Origin: Collinsella sp944321445
Lineage (GTDB): Bacteria; Actinomycetota; Coriobacteriia; Coriobacteriales; Coriobacteriaceae
Length of the DNA stretch: 64,000 nucleotides
Strand: one strand, 5' to 3'
NCBI RefSeq assembly: GCF_030371825.1
Contig: NZ_JAUDDM010000001.1
The stretch's first letter is position 1, and each line of letters opens with the position of its first letter. This document shows positions 25,692 through 34,393 of the stretch, piece by piece. The notes under the pieces are model-generated. The model had not been told where the DNA came from. It saw nothing but the letters and a program-made list of their open reading frames with translations, and did no database searches. The position numbers were made by a program, and so were the translations under genes.

Positions 25692-26417
25692 GTGACCCTA
25701 TCCGATAAGCTCGATCGAGCGCAGAAGATCTGTGGGCACGAGTTTTCCGACCACAGGCTTTTGCGCTCTGCTATCACACACCCCTCTGCCGTGGAGGGGC
25801 AGCCTGTCGATGCCTCGTACGAGCGCCTTGAGTTTCTGGGCGATTCTATTCTGGGCTCTGTTGTCGCGCTCGCGCTGTACCGCTCGTATCCCGATTTCGA
25901 CGAGGGGCGCCTCACCCGGCTCAAGGTTTCGCTTGTCTCGGGCATGACGCTCTCTCAGGTTGGCCAGGAGCTCGGTATCGACGAGTGCATCATCTTCGGT
26001 GCTTCCGAGACCGGTACCGGCGCACGCGGCATGCATTCTGCGCTCGAGAACGTGTACGAGGCACTCGTGGGCGCCCTGTACCTCGATGGCGGCTGGGATG
26101 TTGCGGAGGCGTTCATTTCTCGTACCCTGAAGCCGCATCTGGCGACGGAGCGCGCCGAGCATCCTACCAATCCCAAATCCTACCTGCAGGAGTGCGTCCA
26201 GCGCGACCATCATGAGCCGCCGGCGTACAAGCTCGTGGGAAGCAGCGGACCTGCGCATGAGCCTACATTCACGGCCGTCGCGCTCGTCGACGGCATTCGC
26301 TGTGGGCGCGGGTCGGGTTCCTCTAAGAAGGAAGCGGAGGCGGCGGCTGCCCTCGATGCGCTCGAGCGTATGGGCTACACGCATAACGGCGTCATCTTGC
26401 AGCGTAAGCTCGGTTAG
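25692..26417 (+). CDS. Ribonuclease III
   Basis: RNase III, 241 aa, cleaves double-stranded RNA in rRNA and mRNA processing. The catalytic endonuclease signature ERLEFLGDSILG lies at about 46-57, with the second acidic pair in the YEALVGALYLDGG segment near 113-125. A dsRNA-binding domain occupies about 160-235 (PTNPKSYLQECVQ onward, ending GSSKKEAEAAAALDAL). GTG 25692 gives the standard N-terminus beginning after the acpP stop. Confidence 0.93.
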   Translation: MTLSDKLDRAQKICGHEFSDHRLLRSAITHPSAVEGQPVDASYERLEFLGDSILGSVVALALYRSYPDFDEGRLTRLKVSLVSGMTLSQVGQELGIDECIIFGASETGTGARGMHSALENVYEALVGALYLDGGWDVAEAFISRTLKPHLATERAEHPTNPKSYLQECVQRDHHEPPAYKLVGSSGPAHEPTFTAVALVDGIRCGRGSGSSKKEAEAAAALDALERMGYTHNGVILQRKLG

Positions 26418-26426
26418 CGAGGCTCC

Positions 26427-29400
26427 ATGTACCTCAAGTCCCTCACGCTCAAGGGCTTCAAGTCGTTTGCCGATCGAGCCCACATGACGTTCGAGCCCGG
26501 CCTCACGGTCATCGTGGGGCCCAACGGGTCCGGTAAATCGAATATCTCCGACGCCATCCTCTGGGTGCTGGGCGAACAGAGCGCAAAGCAGCTGCGCGGC
26601 CAGGCCATGGAGGATGTCATCTTCTCGGGTTCGTCGGCGCGCAAACCCGTTGGCGTGGCCGAGGTCACGCTCGTGCTCGATAATTCCGACCACGTGCTGC
26701 CCGTCGATTTCGACGAGGTGGCGGTGACCCGTCGCATGTATCGCTCCGGAGAGAGCGAGTACCTCATCAACTCCAGCCCGTGCCGTTTGATGGATATCCA
26801 GGACATCCTGCACGATTCCGGCTTGGGCAAGGACACGCATTCCATCATCAGCCAGGGCAAGCTCGACGGCATCTTGCAAAGCCGCCCCGAGGAGCGCCGC
26901 AGCCTCATTGAGGAGGCTGCGGGCATCTCGAAGCATAAGCGCCGCAAAGAGCGCGCGACGCGCAAGATCGCTTCGATGGATGAGCACCTGAAGCGAGCGC
27001 GCGACATCAACCGTGAGGTCAATCGGCAGCTGAAGCCCCTCGAGCGCCAGGTCGATCGCGCGCGCAAGCATCGCGACCTCACTGCCCGCGCGCGCGAGCT
27101 CACGCAGATCCTCGCCGTTGATGAACTGCGCGAGCTACAGGCGAACTGGGCTGACCTCGAGACGCGCAGCAAGCAGGCGGACGCCGCCTTGGAGCTTGCA
27201 CGCTACCGGCTGGGGGAGAAGCAGCGCGAGCTTGAGAAGCTGCAGGTGATGCTTGAGGAAAAGGGCCTGTTCGTCGGTGATCTGGGCGAGCGCCGTCGCC
27301 ATATGCAAGACATCGTCGGCCGCATCGGGTCCGATATGCGCCTGCTGGAAGAAAAGGGCCGCAACATGGTTGCGCGCCTCTCCGATATGCGCGGCACGCT
27401 TTCGGGCTCGGAACATCAGCGCAAACGCGTCGTCGAGGACCTCGAAGACATCCGTCGCCAGCTCGACGAGGTCCGCGCGGCCGCTGAGGTCGCCCAGGCT
27501 GAGGTTGACGAGTTGGGACCCGCTGCCGATGTCCTGCACGAGCGGCGCGTTGAGCTCGATGGGCGCATCAGCGATCTCAACCGTCAGCGCCGCGACGCGC
27601 AGCGTACCGCCGATTCCGCGGCGCTCGAATACGTGAAGGCGAAGGAGACGGTCTCGAACGCCGAGATCGAGGATTCTATGTTCGCCTCTCGCCTCGAGCA
27701 GATCTCCTCGCAGGTCGATACGGTCCGCGCATCGCTTGAAAGCAGGCGCGACCGCGCCGACGAGATCGATGCTCTGCTTGCCGAGGCGCGCGATCGGCGC
27801 GAGGAGGCCAAGGCATCTATGGATGCCGCCCGTGCAGCGCTCGAGGACCGTCGAGCGCGCGAGGCGGAGGCGCGTACGCGCCATTCCGAGGTCACCTCGG
27901 AGCTTGCCAGCTTGAAGAAACTAGACGAGCGCATGGCCGATGCCTCTCCGCTCGTCTCGAAGATCTCTCATGCACATGCCGGAACCGTGCGCGCGCGCAT
28001 GGGCGATCTCATAGAGGCGCCGCAAGATCTGGAGGATCTGGTCGAGCGGCTGCTCGCCACTGATATCGATGCGCTTGTGGTGGATAACGCCACCGCGCTC
28101 TCCGCACTTTCTGAGTTTGCGCTCACCCAGGCGTCGTCTTCGGGTGAAGCGGCGCTGATCGCGCGCTCGGTTGAGGCTCCTGAGCCCGTCGAGGGTGCCG
28201 CGGGATTCCGCCTTGTAGAACGCCTGAACGTCCGCGAGGGCTTTGGCAACGTCGTTGCGGCGGTGCTGGGTTCAGTGTACGTGGTCGACACGATCGACGA
28301 CGCCCTTGCGGCACCTGCGTTTCCCGGTGTCGTATATGTCACGCGCGACGGCGCGCGCATCTATGGCGGCGGTCTTGTCCGCGTCGGCTCGGCGGGCGAC
28401 GCAGCGGCAGGCACGCTCGAGCGCAAGCGCCGCATCCGTGAACTTGAGAATCTTGAGCCGGATCTCTCTGCACTGTTCGAACGTGCGGGAGAGCAGGTCG
28501 CCGAGGCTTCTGCGGCTCTTGCTGAGGTCCGTGCAGCCGATGGTGACCTAGCCGGCGAGATTGCACGTCTGGAGGGTGAGCGCACTTCGGTCCTTTCAGA
28601 AATCGGACGCCTCGAACACAGCCTTTCGCAATCGCTGTCCGAGCAGACGAATTTGGAGCGTCGTCGCGAGCAGGCTATGTCCGCTGTTCGCGAGATCCAG
28701 CCGAAGCTCGATGAGCTTGCGCAACAGCGCGATGCCGCGCGTGAAGAGGCCGACGACTTGGCCCGCCAGATCGAAGACGCAACCGATGAGCTTGAGCGCG
28801 TCCGTCGCGACGATGCCGAGGCGGCTGGTCGCTTGGCCGACGCGAAGGTCCGTGCGGCACAGGCTGCAGAGCGCCTCAAGAGCCTACAGAGCCGCGCTCC
28901 TGAACTCGAGCATCGACTCGAGGGAATCGAGCGCCGTATCCGCGCGACACGCCAGGCATCGCGTTCGCTCGAGGTTCTTCGTCTGCGCGTCGACCCGCTG
29001 CACGATCGCTATCTTGCGCTTTCTGAGCGCGCTATGGATTGGGCGGCGCGCTTGCGCGATCAGGCTTCAATCGAGGAGGCGGACTCCGCGTCCTTGAAGA
29101 AGACGATCGAGGCCGCGCGCTCAGAAGTGGACACTGCGCAGGCTGCGGTCGATGCGGCCCAGGATGAGGTGTCCGACGTGAAGGTCGTTCGCGGCAAGCT
29201 CGAAGTGCAGGTTGAAAACGCCATCCAGGCCATCACGGCAGACGGGACGACGGTTCTCGAGGAAGCTCTTGCACTACCTGCTCCCGACGACCGTGCCGCG
29301 TGCGAGCGTGAGCTTGCCGACCTGGTGCGCCAGATCAACAACTTGGGTCCGGTGAACCAAGTCGCGTTCGAGGAGTACGAGCGGCTTCGCGAGCGCGCCG

Positions 29401-29963
29401 ACTACATCGCGGCTCAGCTTGCTGACCTTGAGAGCGCGCGGAGCGCCTTGACGAAGATCGCCTCCGCGATCGATCGCAAGATGCGCCGCCAGTTCCTGAC
29501 GACGTTCGAGAAGGTGGATGCGAACTTCCGCGAGATCTTCTCTATGCTCTTCCCGGGCGGCAGCGCGCACCTGGAGATGACCGATCCCGACCATCCGGCC
29601 GAGACCGGCATCGAGGTCGTGGCGCAGCCGCGCGGCAAGCGCATCACCAAGATGATGCTCATGAGCGGCGGCGAGAAGAGCCTGACGGCGCTTGCGCTGC
29701 TATTTGCGGTCTACCGCACACGCACCGTGCCGTTCTACGTGCTCGACGAGGTCGAAGCCGCACTTGACGACTCGAATCTTGGTAAGCTTATCGGAGCCAT
29801 CGATCATTTGCGCCACTCCACGCAGCTGCTGGTCATCTCTCACCAGCGCCGCACCATGGAGGACGCCGATGTTCTGTACGGCGTATCCATGCAGGCTGAC
29901 GGCGTCAGCCGCGTGGTGAGCCAGCGGCTGGACCGCAAGACCGGAAAGGTTGTGAATGCATAA
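26427..29963 (+). CDS. Chromosome segregation protein SMC
   Basis: SMC ATPase, 1178 aa, condenses and organises the chromosome with ScpA/ScpB. The N-terminal head has Walker A GPNGSGKSN near 31; two long coiled coils (about 170-500 and 660-1000) flank a hinge (about 510-650). The C-terminal head contains the signature LMSGGEKSLTALAL near 1078 and Walker B YVLDEVEAALDD near 1103. It begins 9 nt after rnc and overlaps the ftsY start by one base. Length matches bacterial SMCs. Confidence 0.96.
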   Translation: MYLKSLTLKGFKSFADRAHMTFEPGLTVIVGPNGSGKSNISDAILWVLGEQSAKQLRGQAMEDVIFSGSSARKPVGVAEVTLVLDNSDHVLPVDFDEVAVTRRMYRSGESEYLINSSPCRLMDIQDILHDSGLGKDTHSIISQGKLDGILQSRPEERRSLIEEAAGISKHKRRKERATRKIASMDEHLKRARDINREVNRQLKPLERQVDRARKHRDLTARARELTQILAVDELRELQANWADLETRSKQADAALELARYRLGEKQRELEKLQVMLEEKGLFVGDLGERRRHMQDIVGRIGSDMRLLEEKGRNMVARLSDMRGTLSGSEHQRKRVVEDLEDIRRQLDEVRAAAEVAQAEVDELGPAADVLHERRVELDGRISDLNRQRRDAQRTADSAALEYVKAKETVSNAEIEDSMFASRLEQISSQVDTVRASLESRRDRADEIDALLAEARDRREEAKASMDAARAALEDRRAREAEARTRHSEVTSELASLKKLDERMADASPLVSKISHAHAGTVRARMGDLIEAPQDLEDLVERLLATDIDALVVDNATALSALSEFALTQASSSGEAALIARSVEAPEPVEGAAGFRLVERLNVREGFGNVVAAVLGSVYVVDTIDDALAAPAFPGVVYVTRDGARIYGGGLVRVGSAGDAAAGTLERKRRIRELENLEPDLSALFERAGEQVAEASAALAEVRAADGDLAGEIARLEGERTSVLSEIGRLEHSLSQSLSEQTNLERRREQAMSAVREIQPKLDELAQQRDAAREEADDLARQIEDATDELERVRRDDAEAAGRLADAKVRAAQAAERLKSLQSRAPELEHRLEGIERRIRATRQASRSLEVLRLRVDPLHDRYLALSERAMDWAARLRDQASIEEADSASLKKTIEAARSEVDTAQAAVDAAQDEVSDVKVVRGKLEVQVENAIQAITADGTTVLEEALALPAPDDRAACERELADLVRQINNLGPVNQVAFEEYERLRERADYIAAQLADLESARSALTKIASAIDRKMRRQFLTTFEKVDANFREIFSMLFPGGSAHLEMTDPDHPAETGIEVVAQPRGKRITKMMLMSGGEKSLTALALLFAVYRTRTVPFYVLDEVEAALDDSNLGKLIGAIDHLRHSTQLLVISHQRRTMEDADVLYGVSMQADGVSRVVSQRLDRKTGKVVNA

Positions 29964-30877
29964 TGGGCCTGTTCGATTCCCTGAAGCGCGGCTTGGAGCG
30001 GAGCCGCGAGGCCATTAACGAGATCTTCTACTTCGGCGGTGATGTCGATGAGAGCTTTTGGGAGGATCTTGAAGATACGCTCGTCATGGGCGACATGGGT
30101 GCCGACATCTCGATGTCGGTAACCGACGACCTGCGCGACCTCGCTGCGCGCAAGAACCTGACGACGGCACGCCAGCTGCGCGAGGCGCTTGCCGATCGCC
30201 TGGAGGAGACGTTTATCACGCCTGATAAAGACCCCTTCACCTCGGTGCCCTCCTGCGTGCTGTTCGTCGGCATCAACGGTGCGGGCAAGACCACGACGGT
30301 CGGCAAGATTGCAAGCGCGGCCGCGCAGTCGGGCATCAAGACGGTTATCGGCAGCGCGGACACCTTCCGTGCCGCCGCCATCGAGCAACTCGATGTGTGG
30401 GGGCAGCGCGCTGGCGTACCCGTGGTCAAGCGCGACCGCGGTGCTGACCCGGCCAGCGTATGCTACGACGTGCTCGACGTGGCGGACCGCGAGGGTGCCG
30501 AGCTCGTTCTCATCGACACCGCCGGACGCCTGCACACGTCCGCCGATCTCATGCGCGAGCTCGCCAAGGTCGTAAACGTCACGCGTAAGCGCGCAGCCAA
30601 GTGCGTGCGCGGTCCCATGCCGGTGTACGTGGTGTTGGTCATCGATGCCGCGACCGGGCAGAACGGCCTTTCTCAGGCGCTCGAGTTCAATGAGGCCTTG
30701 GGTCTTGACGGCATCATCATGACGAAGCTCGATGGTACTGCCAAGGGCGGCATCGCCATGGCGGTATCCTCGAAACTCAAGCTCCCCATCCTGCGCATCG
30801 GCGTCGGCGAGCAGGTTGATGACCTGCAGAAGTTCGATGCTCACGCCTTCTGTCGCGCATTAGTGGGGGAGGACTGA
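29963..30877 (+). CDS. Signal recognition particle receptor FtsY
   Basis: SRP receptor GTPase, 304 aa, which docks ribosome-SRP complexes at the membrane. N-terminal helices (about 1-85) carry no long acidic A domain, as usual for Gram-positives. G1 is GINGAGKTT near 103, the DTAGRLH of G3 near 185, and TKLDGTAKGG of G4 near 253. Stop of smc and start of ftsY overlap (TAATG). The rnc-smc-ftsY-ffh run is a conserved Gram-positive arrangement. Confidence 0.95.
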   Translation: MGLFDSLKRGLERSREAINEIFYFGGDVDESFWEDLEDTLVMGDMGADISMSVTDDLRDLAARKNLTTARQLREALADRLEETFITPDKDPFTSVPSCVLFVGINGAGKTTTVGKIASAAAQSGIKTVIGSADTFRAAAIEQLDVWGQRAGVPVVKRDRGADPASVCYDVLDVADREGAELVLIDTAGRLHTSADLMRELAKVVNVTRKRAAKCVRGPMPVYVVLVIDAATGQNGLSQALEFNEALGLDGIIMTKLDGTAKGGIAMAVSSKLKLPILRIGVGEQVDDLQKFDAHAFCRALVGED

Positions 30878-30890
30878 TCCCTGCGGCCTC

Positions 30891-30978
30891 CTGAGATGCT
30901 CGACCTTGCCCTTCAATCGTCGGTCGCCGCGCATTAGGCGTGCTCCCTCCTCTTTCAGGGCAATCTCGGGCATCTCAG
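30891..30978. repeat. Long imperfect inverted repeat downstream of ftsY
   Basis: Arms 30891-30912 (CTGAGATGCTCGACCTTGCC...) and 30957-30978 (...CAATCTCGGGCATCTCAG) pair over about 22 bp with few mismatches around a 44-nt apical part. The element abuts the separate palindrome at 30978-31012. Short mirrored open frames on both strands (about 61 codons) come from the symmetry and are not convincing genes. It may be a mobile palindromic repeat or an untranslated structured RNA. Confidence 0.55.
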
Positions 30979-31012
30979 TGACGCACTTTTCCCCTGGGGA
31001 GAAGCGCGTCAC
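30978..31012 (+). terminator. 35-nt palindromic hairpin, probable terminator of smc-ftsY operon
   Basis: Near-perfect palindrome GTGACGCACTTTTCCC / GGGAGAAGCGCGTCAC, allowing G-U pairs, followed by GTTTGTTATT. Ends transcription before ffh, which has its own upstream region (31013-31147). Confidence 0.65.
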
Positions 31013-31147
31013 GTTTGTTATTGCGGTGTATTGGGGCGGCTGCATGCGTTGTGTGGGAAAATGCTGGGGAGTCCGGGTTGCTGGTGATTAAGCTCGCGCG
31101 GCTTGGTCTCGTTTAGTTCGTTTCGTTTCCTTAATGAGGAGATCTGT

Positions 31148-32635
31148 ATGTTCGAAAGCCTGTCCGATCGCCTGAATAGCACGTTTGACCGCCTGCGCGG
31201 AAAGGGCAAGCTCACTGAGGCCGATATCACAAGTGCTATGCGCGATATCCGCATGGCGCTTCTCGAGGCAGACGTCAACTTCAAGGTCGTCAAGGACTTC
31301 GTCGCCAAGACGAAGGAGCGCTGCATGACCGCCGAGGTCATGGAGTCGCTCACGCCGGCGCAAAACGTCGTCAAGATCGTCCTCGATGAGCTTACCGAGC
31401 TGTTGGGCGAGACGGAGAGCAAGCTCGTGTTCTCGAGCCGCATCCCCAATGTCATTATGCTCGTGGGCCTTCAGGGTTCCGGTAAGACGACCGCTGCCGT
31501 CAAGCTCGCCTACCTGTTGAAGAAGCAGGGCCGCTCGCCGCTGCTGGCTGCGTGCGACGTCTACCGCCCCGCGGCGGCTGACCAGCTCGCCACGCTCGGC
31601 GGCGAGATCGGCGTGCCGGTCTTCCGCGGCGACGGCGCGCACCCGGTCCAGATCGCCCAGGACGCAGTTCGCGAGGCGATCGACAATCTCCGCGACGTGG
31701 TGATCGTCGACACCGCCGGCCGTCTGCAGATCGATGAGCAGATGATGCAGGAGGCCGTTGACATCAAGCGCGCCGTGAAGCCCGACCAGGTCCTCATGGT
31801 CGTCGACGCCATGACCGGCCAGGACATCGTCAACGTCGTCGAGACCTTCGCCGAGCGCACGGATTTCGACGGCGTCATCATCTCCAAGCTCGACGGCGAC
31901 GCCCGTGGCGGCGGCGCGCTTTCCGTGCGCGCCGTGACCGGTAAGCCCATCAAATTCGTCTCGATGGGCGAGAAGCCCGACTCGCTCGAGACGTTCCATC
32001 CCGACCGCATGGCCAAGCGCATCCTAGGCATGGGCGACGTCATCGGCATCATCGAGAAGGCGCAGGAGGCCGCCGATGCCGAGACGCTCGCGTCTGCGGA
32101 GCGCATGCTGCGCGACGGCTTCACCATGAACGACATGCTCGAGCAGATGAATGCCGTGAAGAAGATGGGCGGCATGAAGGGCATCCTGGGCATGCTCCCG
32201 GGCGGCCAGAAGATGCTCAACCAGTTGGGCGGAAACCTCGATGAGAGCATCTTTGCGCGCAACGAGGCCATGATCATGTCGATGACCAAGGAAGAGCGTG
32301 AGCGCCCCTCGATCATCAACGGCCAGCGCCGCGCGCGCATCGCCCGTGGCTCCGGCACCACGCCCACCGACGTGAACAACCTCATGAAGCAGTGGGGCGA
32401 GATGAACAAGATGATGGGCCGTATGCGCTCTATGGCGCAGCAGGCCGGTGCCGGCAAGAAGGGCAAGAAGGGAAAGAAGGGCAAAAAGATGCGTATGCCC
32501 GGCATTCCCGGTATGGGCAACATGGGCGGTCTTGGTGGCCTGGGCGGCGGCAACCCCTTTGCCGGTATGGGCGGCTCGGGCGGTTCCGAGATGGACATGC
32601 TGCGTGAGATGGAGCGCCAGCTGCGCAATAAGTAA
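31148..32635 (+). CDS. Signal recognition particle protein Ffh
   Basis: Ffh, 495 aa, binds signal sequences and SRP RNA and targets ribosomes to FtsY. N/G domains: G1 GLQGSGKTTA near 107, DTAGRLQ near 189, SKLDGDARGG near 246. The C-terminal M domain (about 320-440) carries the GMLPGGQ segment, then a lysine repeat (KKGKKGKKGKK) and a Met/Gly-rich tail ending MERQLRNK, longer than in most homologues. ATG 31148 follows GAGGAGATC. No SRP RNA gene is visible here; it must be elsewhere. Confidence 0.96.
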   Translation: MFESLSDRLNSTFDRLRGKGKLTEADITSAMRDIRMALLEADVNFKVVKDFVAKTKERCMTAEVMESLTPAQNVVKIVLDELTELLGETESKLVFSSRIPNVIMLVGLQGSGKTTAAVKLAYLLKKQGRSPLLAACDVYRPAAADQLATLGGEIGVPVFRGDGAHPVQIAQDAVREAIDNLRDVVIVDTAGRLQIDEQMMQEAVDIKRAVKPDQVLMVVDAMTGQDIVNVVETFAERTDFDGVIISKLDGDARGGGALSVRAVTGKPIKFVSMGEKPDSLETFHPDRMAKRILGMGDVIGIIEKAQEAADAETLASAERMLRDGFTMNDMLEQMNAVKKMGGMKGILGMLPGGQKMLNQLGGNLDESIFARNEAMIMSMTKEERERPSIINGQRRARIARGSGTTPTDVNNLMKQWGEMNKMMGRMRSMAQQAGAGKKGKKGKKGKKMRMPGIPGMGNMGGLGGLGGGNPFAGMGGSGGSEMDMLREMERQLRNK

Positions 32636-32661
32636 TCCTTCGCAGCCATACGATTGCTGTT

Positions 32662-32695
32662 CGGGCGTCTCTCCATTGCGGGGGGCGCCCGTTTT
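32662..32695 (+). terminator. Intrinsic terminator after ffh
   Basis: Stem CGGGCG...CGCCCG with an extended G-U-rich inner stem and loop, followed directly by TTTTC. Located 27 nt past the ffh stop. Confidence 0.8.
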
Positions 32696-32708
32696 CGTGT
32701 GAACAGCG

Positions 32709-33530
32709 CTACTCCGAGATTTGGACCTCGATGCGCGTCACGAACTCGGATTCGTCCGCAGTGTCCCGGTTGTCGATCTCGTAGAACTCCAAGGGCTTTC
32801 CGCAAAGCGCAAGGCAGCCACGCTCTGCATATGCGATCAGTTCGTTGAGGACGCGTCCGTTCTGTTCATAGGGTCCGCGGTAGCGCGTGGTGAGGTAGCG
32901 CCCTGCCGGAAGGACGAACGTGCCGTCTTCACGCGCTTCGTTGACGACGAAAAAGACGCCGTCGTACACGTTCGACGCCCCGGCCGCAATCTCGGGAAGG
33001 GAGAGGACGGCTCCGATTTCCACCGTCATCAGGTGCGGCATCACGTCGGCAGAGACCCGATGAAGCGCCTGAATCACGTAGTCCATCTCCTCATCGAGCT
33101 CCAGATGCGCGTCGGCCTCGACGCAGCGGCGCTGGGGACGTGCCTCTACGGCAATGCATTCCGCTGTGGAGCGCTGTGCGGCATCGATGCTATCCATGCG
33201 ATGCACCAGCGCCTGCTTTCGGCGTTCGAGCCGTTCCAGCTCCCGGTCGATGATGCGGCGCTCCTCGTCGAGCATTGCTTTCGTCTTCTGTACGTTTTGG
33301 TCGTGCAGGTAGGAACCGATTTGCTTCATGGAGAAGCCAAGGCCGCGCAGGTCTTTGATGATCGACAGCTTGTAGAGGTCTTTCAGTTCGTAGACACGGT
33401 ATCCGTTGCTCGCTCGGTGAGGGACCACGATGCCCAGGCGCTCGTAATAGCGCAGCGAGTCTGCACCGATATCGAAGAGCTGTGATACCTCTCCGATGCG
33501 GTAGGTTTGTTTGGGACGTGCGTTCTTCAT
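32709..33530 (-). CDS. MerR-family transcriptional regulator with effector domain
   Basis: Regulator of 273 aa. The N-terminal winged helix (YRIGEVSQLFDIGADSLRYY, about 10-29) and the GIVVPHRASNGYRVY wing are typical of MerR; a dimerising coiled coil follows at about 80-120. The C-terminal 150 residues resemble a GyrI/BmrR-type small-molecule pocket. No metal-binding Cys cluster is seen, so a drug-like or metabolite ligand is likely. ATG 33530 follows TGGAGGACCC. The gene is divergent from the membrane protein at 33659; the palindrome at 33552-33570 is its probable operator. Confidence 0.88.
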   Translation of the reverse strand: MKNARPKQTYRIGEVSQLFDIGADSLRYYERLGIVVPHRASNGYRVYELKDLYKLSIIKDLRGLGFSMKQIGSYLHDQNVQKTKAMLDEERRIIDRELERLERRKQALVHRMDSIDAAQRSTAECIAVEARPQRRCVEADAHLELDEEMDYVIQALHRVSADVMPHLMTVEIGAVLSLPEIAAGASNVYDGVFFVVNEAREDGTFVLPAGRYLTTRYRGPYEQNGRVLNELIAYAERGCLALCGKPLEFYEIDNRDTADESEFVTRIEVQISE

Positions 33531-33547
33531 GGGTCCTCCACAGGCGT

Positions 33548-33578
33548 TTGACCTTGGTACGGTACCAAGGTTTAGTCT
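33548..33578 (+). promoter_or_regulatory. MerR-type promoter and operator
   Basis: A perfect 19-nt palindrome, CCTTGGTACGGTACCAAGG (33552-33570), lies between -35 TTGACC (33548-33553) and -10-like TAGTCT (33573-33578). The spacer is 19 bp, the over-long distance that MerR activators correct by twisting DNA. It points toward the membrane protein gene at 33659. Confidence 0.75.
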
Positions 33579-33658
33579 ACCCATAGCAAACGCGTCGGTA
33601 TCCGGAATATCTACGGTAGCCGGCATCCGATTCGATTCACGCGAAAGGTTTGATATCC

Positions 33659-34315
33659 GTGAAGCTCCCGGCTTCCCTCCATCTCGATCCGCGCGATATC
33701 GCGCGCCGCCTTGCGCTCATCGCGCTCGGTTCCGCGATCCTCACCTTCGGCATCCACAACGTCCATCAGATTGTTGGCATCACCGAAGGCGGCGTTATCG
33801 GCGCGCTGCTGCTCGTCAACCATTGGTTCGGCCTGCCATCCTCCATCGCTTCCCCCATTTTGGACATCGTGTGCTATGCGGTGGCACTGCGTCTTCTGGG
33901 TGCGGGCTTTTTAGGATGGTCGGCTGTCTCGAGCGCCTGTATCGCGGGCTTCTATGCGCTGTGGGAGCATCTGCCTCACCTGTTGCCCGACCTCACGGCC
34001 CTGCCGCTTGTCGCCTCGATCGCGGGCGGCTTGTTCGTGGGCATGGGTGCGGGTCTTGTGGTGCGCGCCGGTGCCTCTGCGGGCGGTGACGACGCGTTGG
34101 CGCTGTCCATTCAGAAGCTCTCCGGATGGAGACTTTCGCGCTGCTACCTGGTGACGGACCTGAGCGTCTTGGGGCTTTCGCTTTCCTATATCCCGGTCAC
34201 GAGCATCGTCTTTTCCCTCATCACCGTCTGCATCTCCTCTCCGCTCATCGACTTCATCGTCGGGCTCGGTACTCAAGACCAGGAAGCTGAGGACGAGGAT
34301 CCGGTCCTCGCGTAG
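33659..34315 (+). CDS. YitT/YczE-type integral membrane protein
   Basis: Membrane protein of 218 aa with about five to six helices, similar in layout to YczE/YitT proteins; the phrase FGIHNVHQIVGITEGGVIGA near 22-41 and the glycine-rich GLFVGMGAGLVVRAGASAGG near 125-144 are typical. Function unknown in the family. GTG 33659 is preferred, with GAAAGG 10 nt upstream; the earlier TTG sits too close to that site. Expression is probably controlled by the divergent MerR protein, suggesting a role in response to the MerR ligand. Confidence 0.82.
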   Translation: MKLPASLHLDPRDIARRLALIALGSAILTFGIHNVHQIVGITEGGVIGALLLVNHWFGLPSSIASPILDIVCYAVALRLLGAGFLGWSAVSSACIAGFYALWEHLPHLLPDLTALPLVASIAGGLFVGMGAGLVVRAGASAGGDDALALSIQKLSGWRLSRCYLVTDLSVLGLSLSYIPVTSIVFSLITVCISSPLIDFIVGLGTQDQEAEDEDPVLA

Positions 34316-34359
34316 ATTGTGGCTCGTGCCGTCCCATCCCGATCGTTCTGACATAGAAT

Positions 34360-34393
34360 GGAAGCTCGTTGAGTTCGACATCGAGGAGCTTCC
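34360..34393 (+). promoter_or_regulatory. Hairpin covering the thyA ribosome-binding site
   Basis: Arms GGAAGCTC (34360-34367) and GAGCTTCC (34386-34393) flank an 18-nt loop that itself can extend pairing. The right arm contains half of the GAGGAG Shine-Dalgarno and ends at the ATG. It could limit thyA translation; unproven. Confidence 0.45.

Noticed and set aside
30860..31091. Mirrored short open frames on both strands (about 61 codons each)
   Set aside because: They arise from the palindromic sequence; neither has a good start context, and they share the same SPGEK words because the DNA is symmetrical.
30878..31147. SRP (4.5S) RNA gene between ftsY and ffh
   Set aside because: The fold is a long hairpin but I see no GGAA-type tetraloop with the conserved asymmetric loop of SRP RNA.
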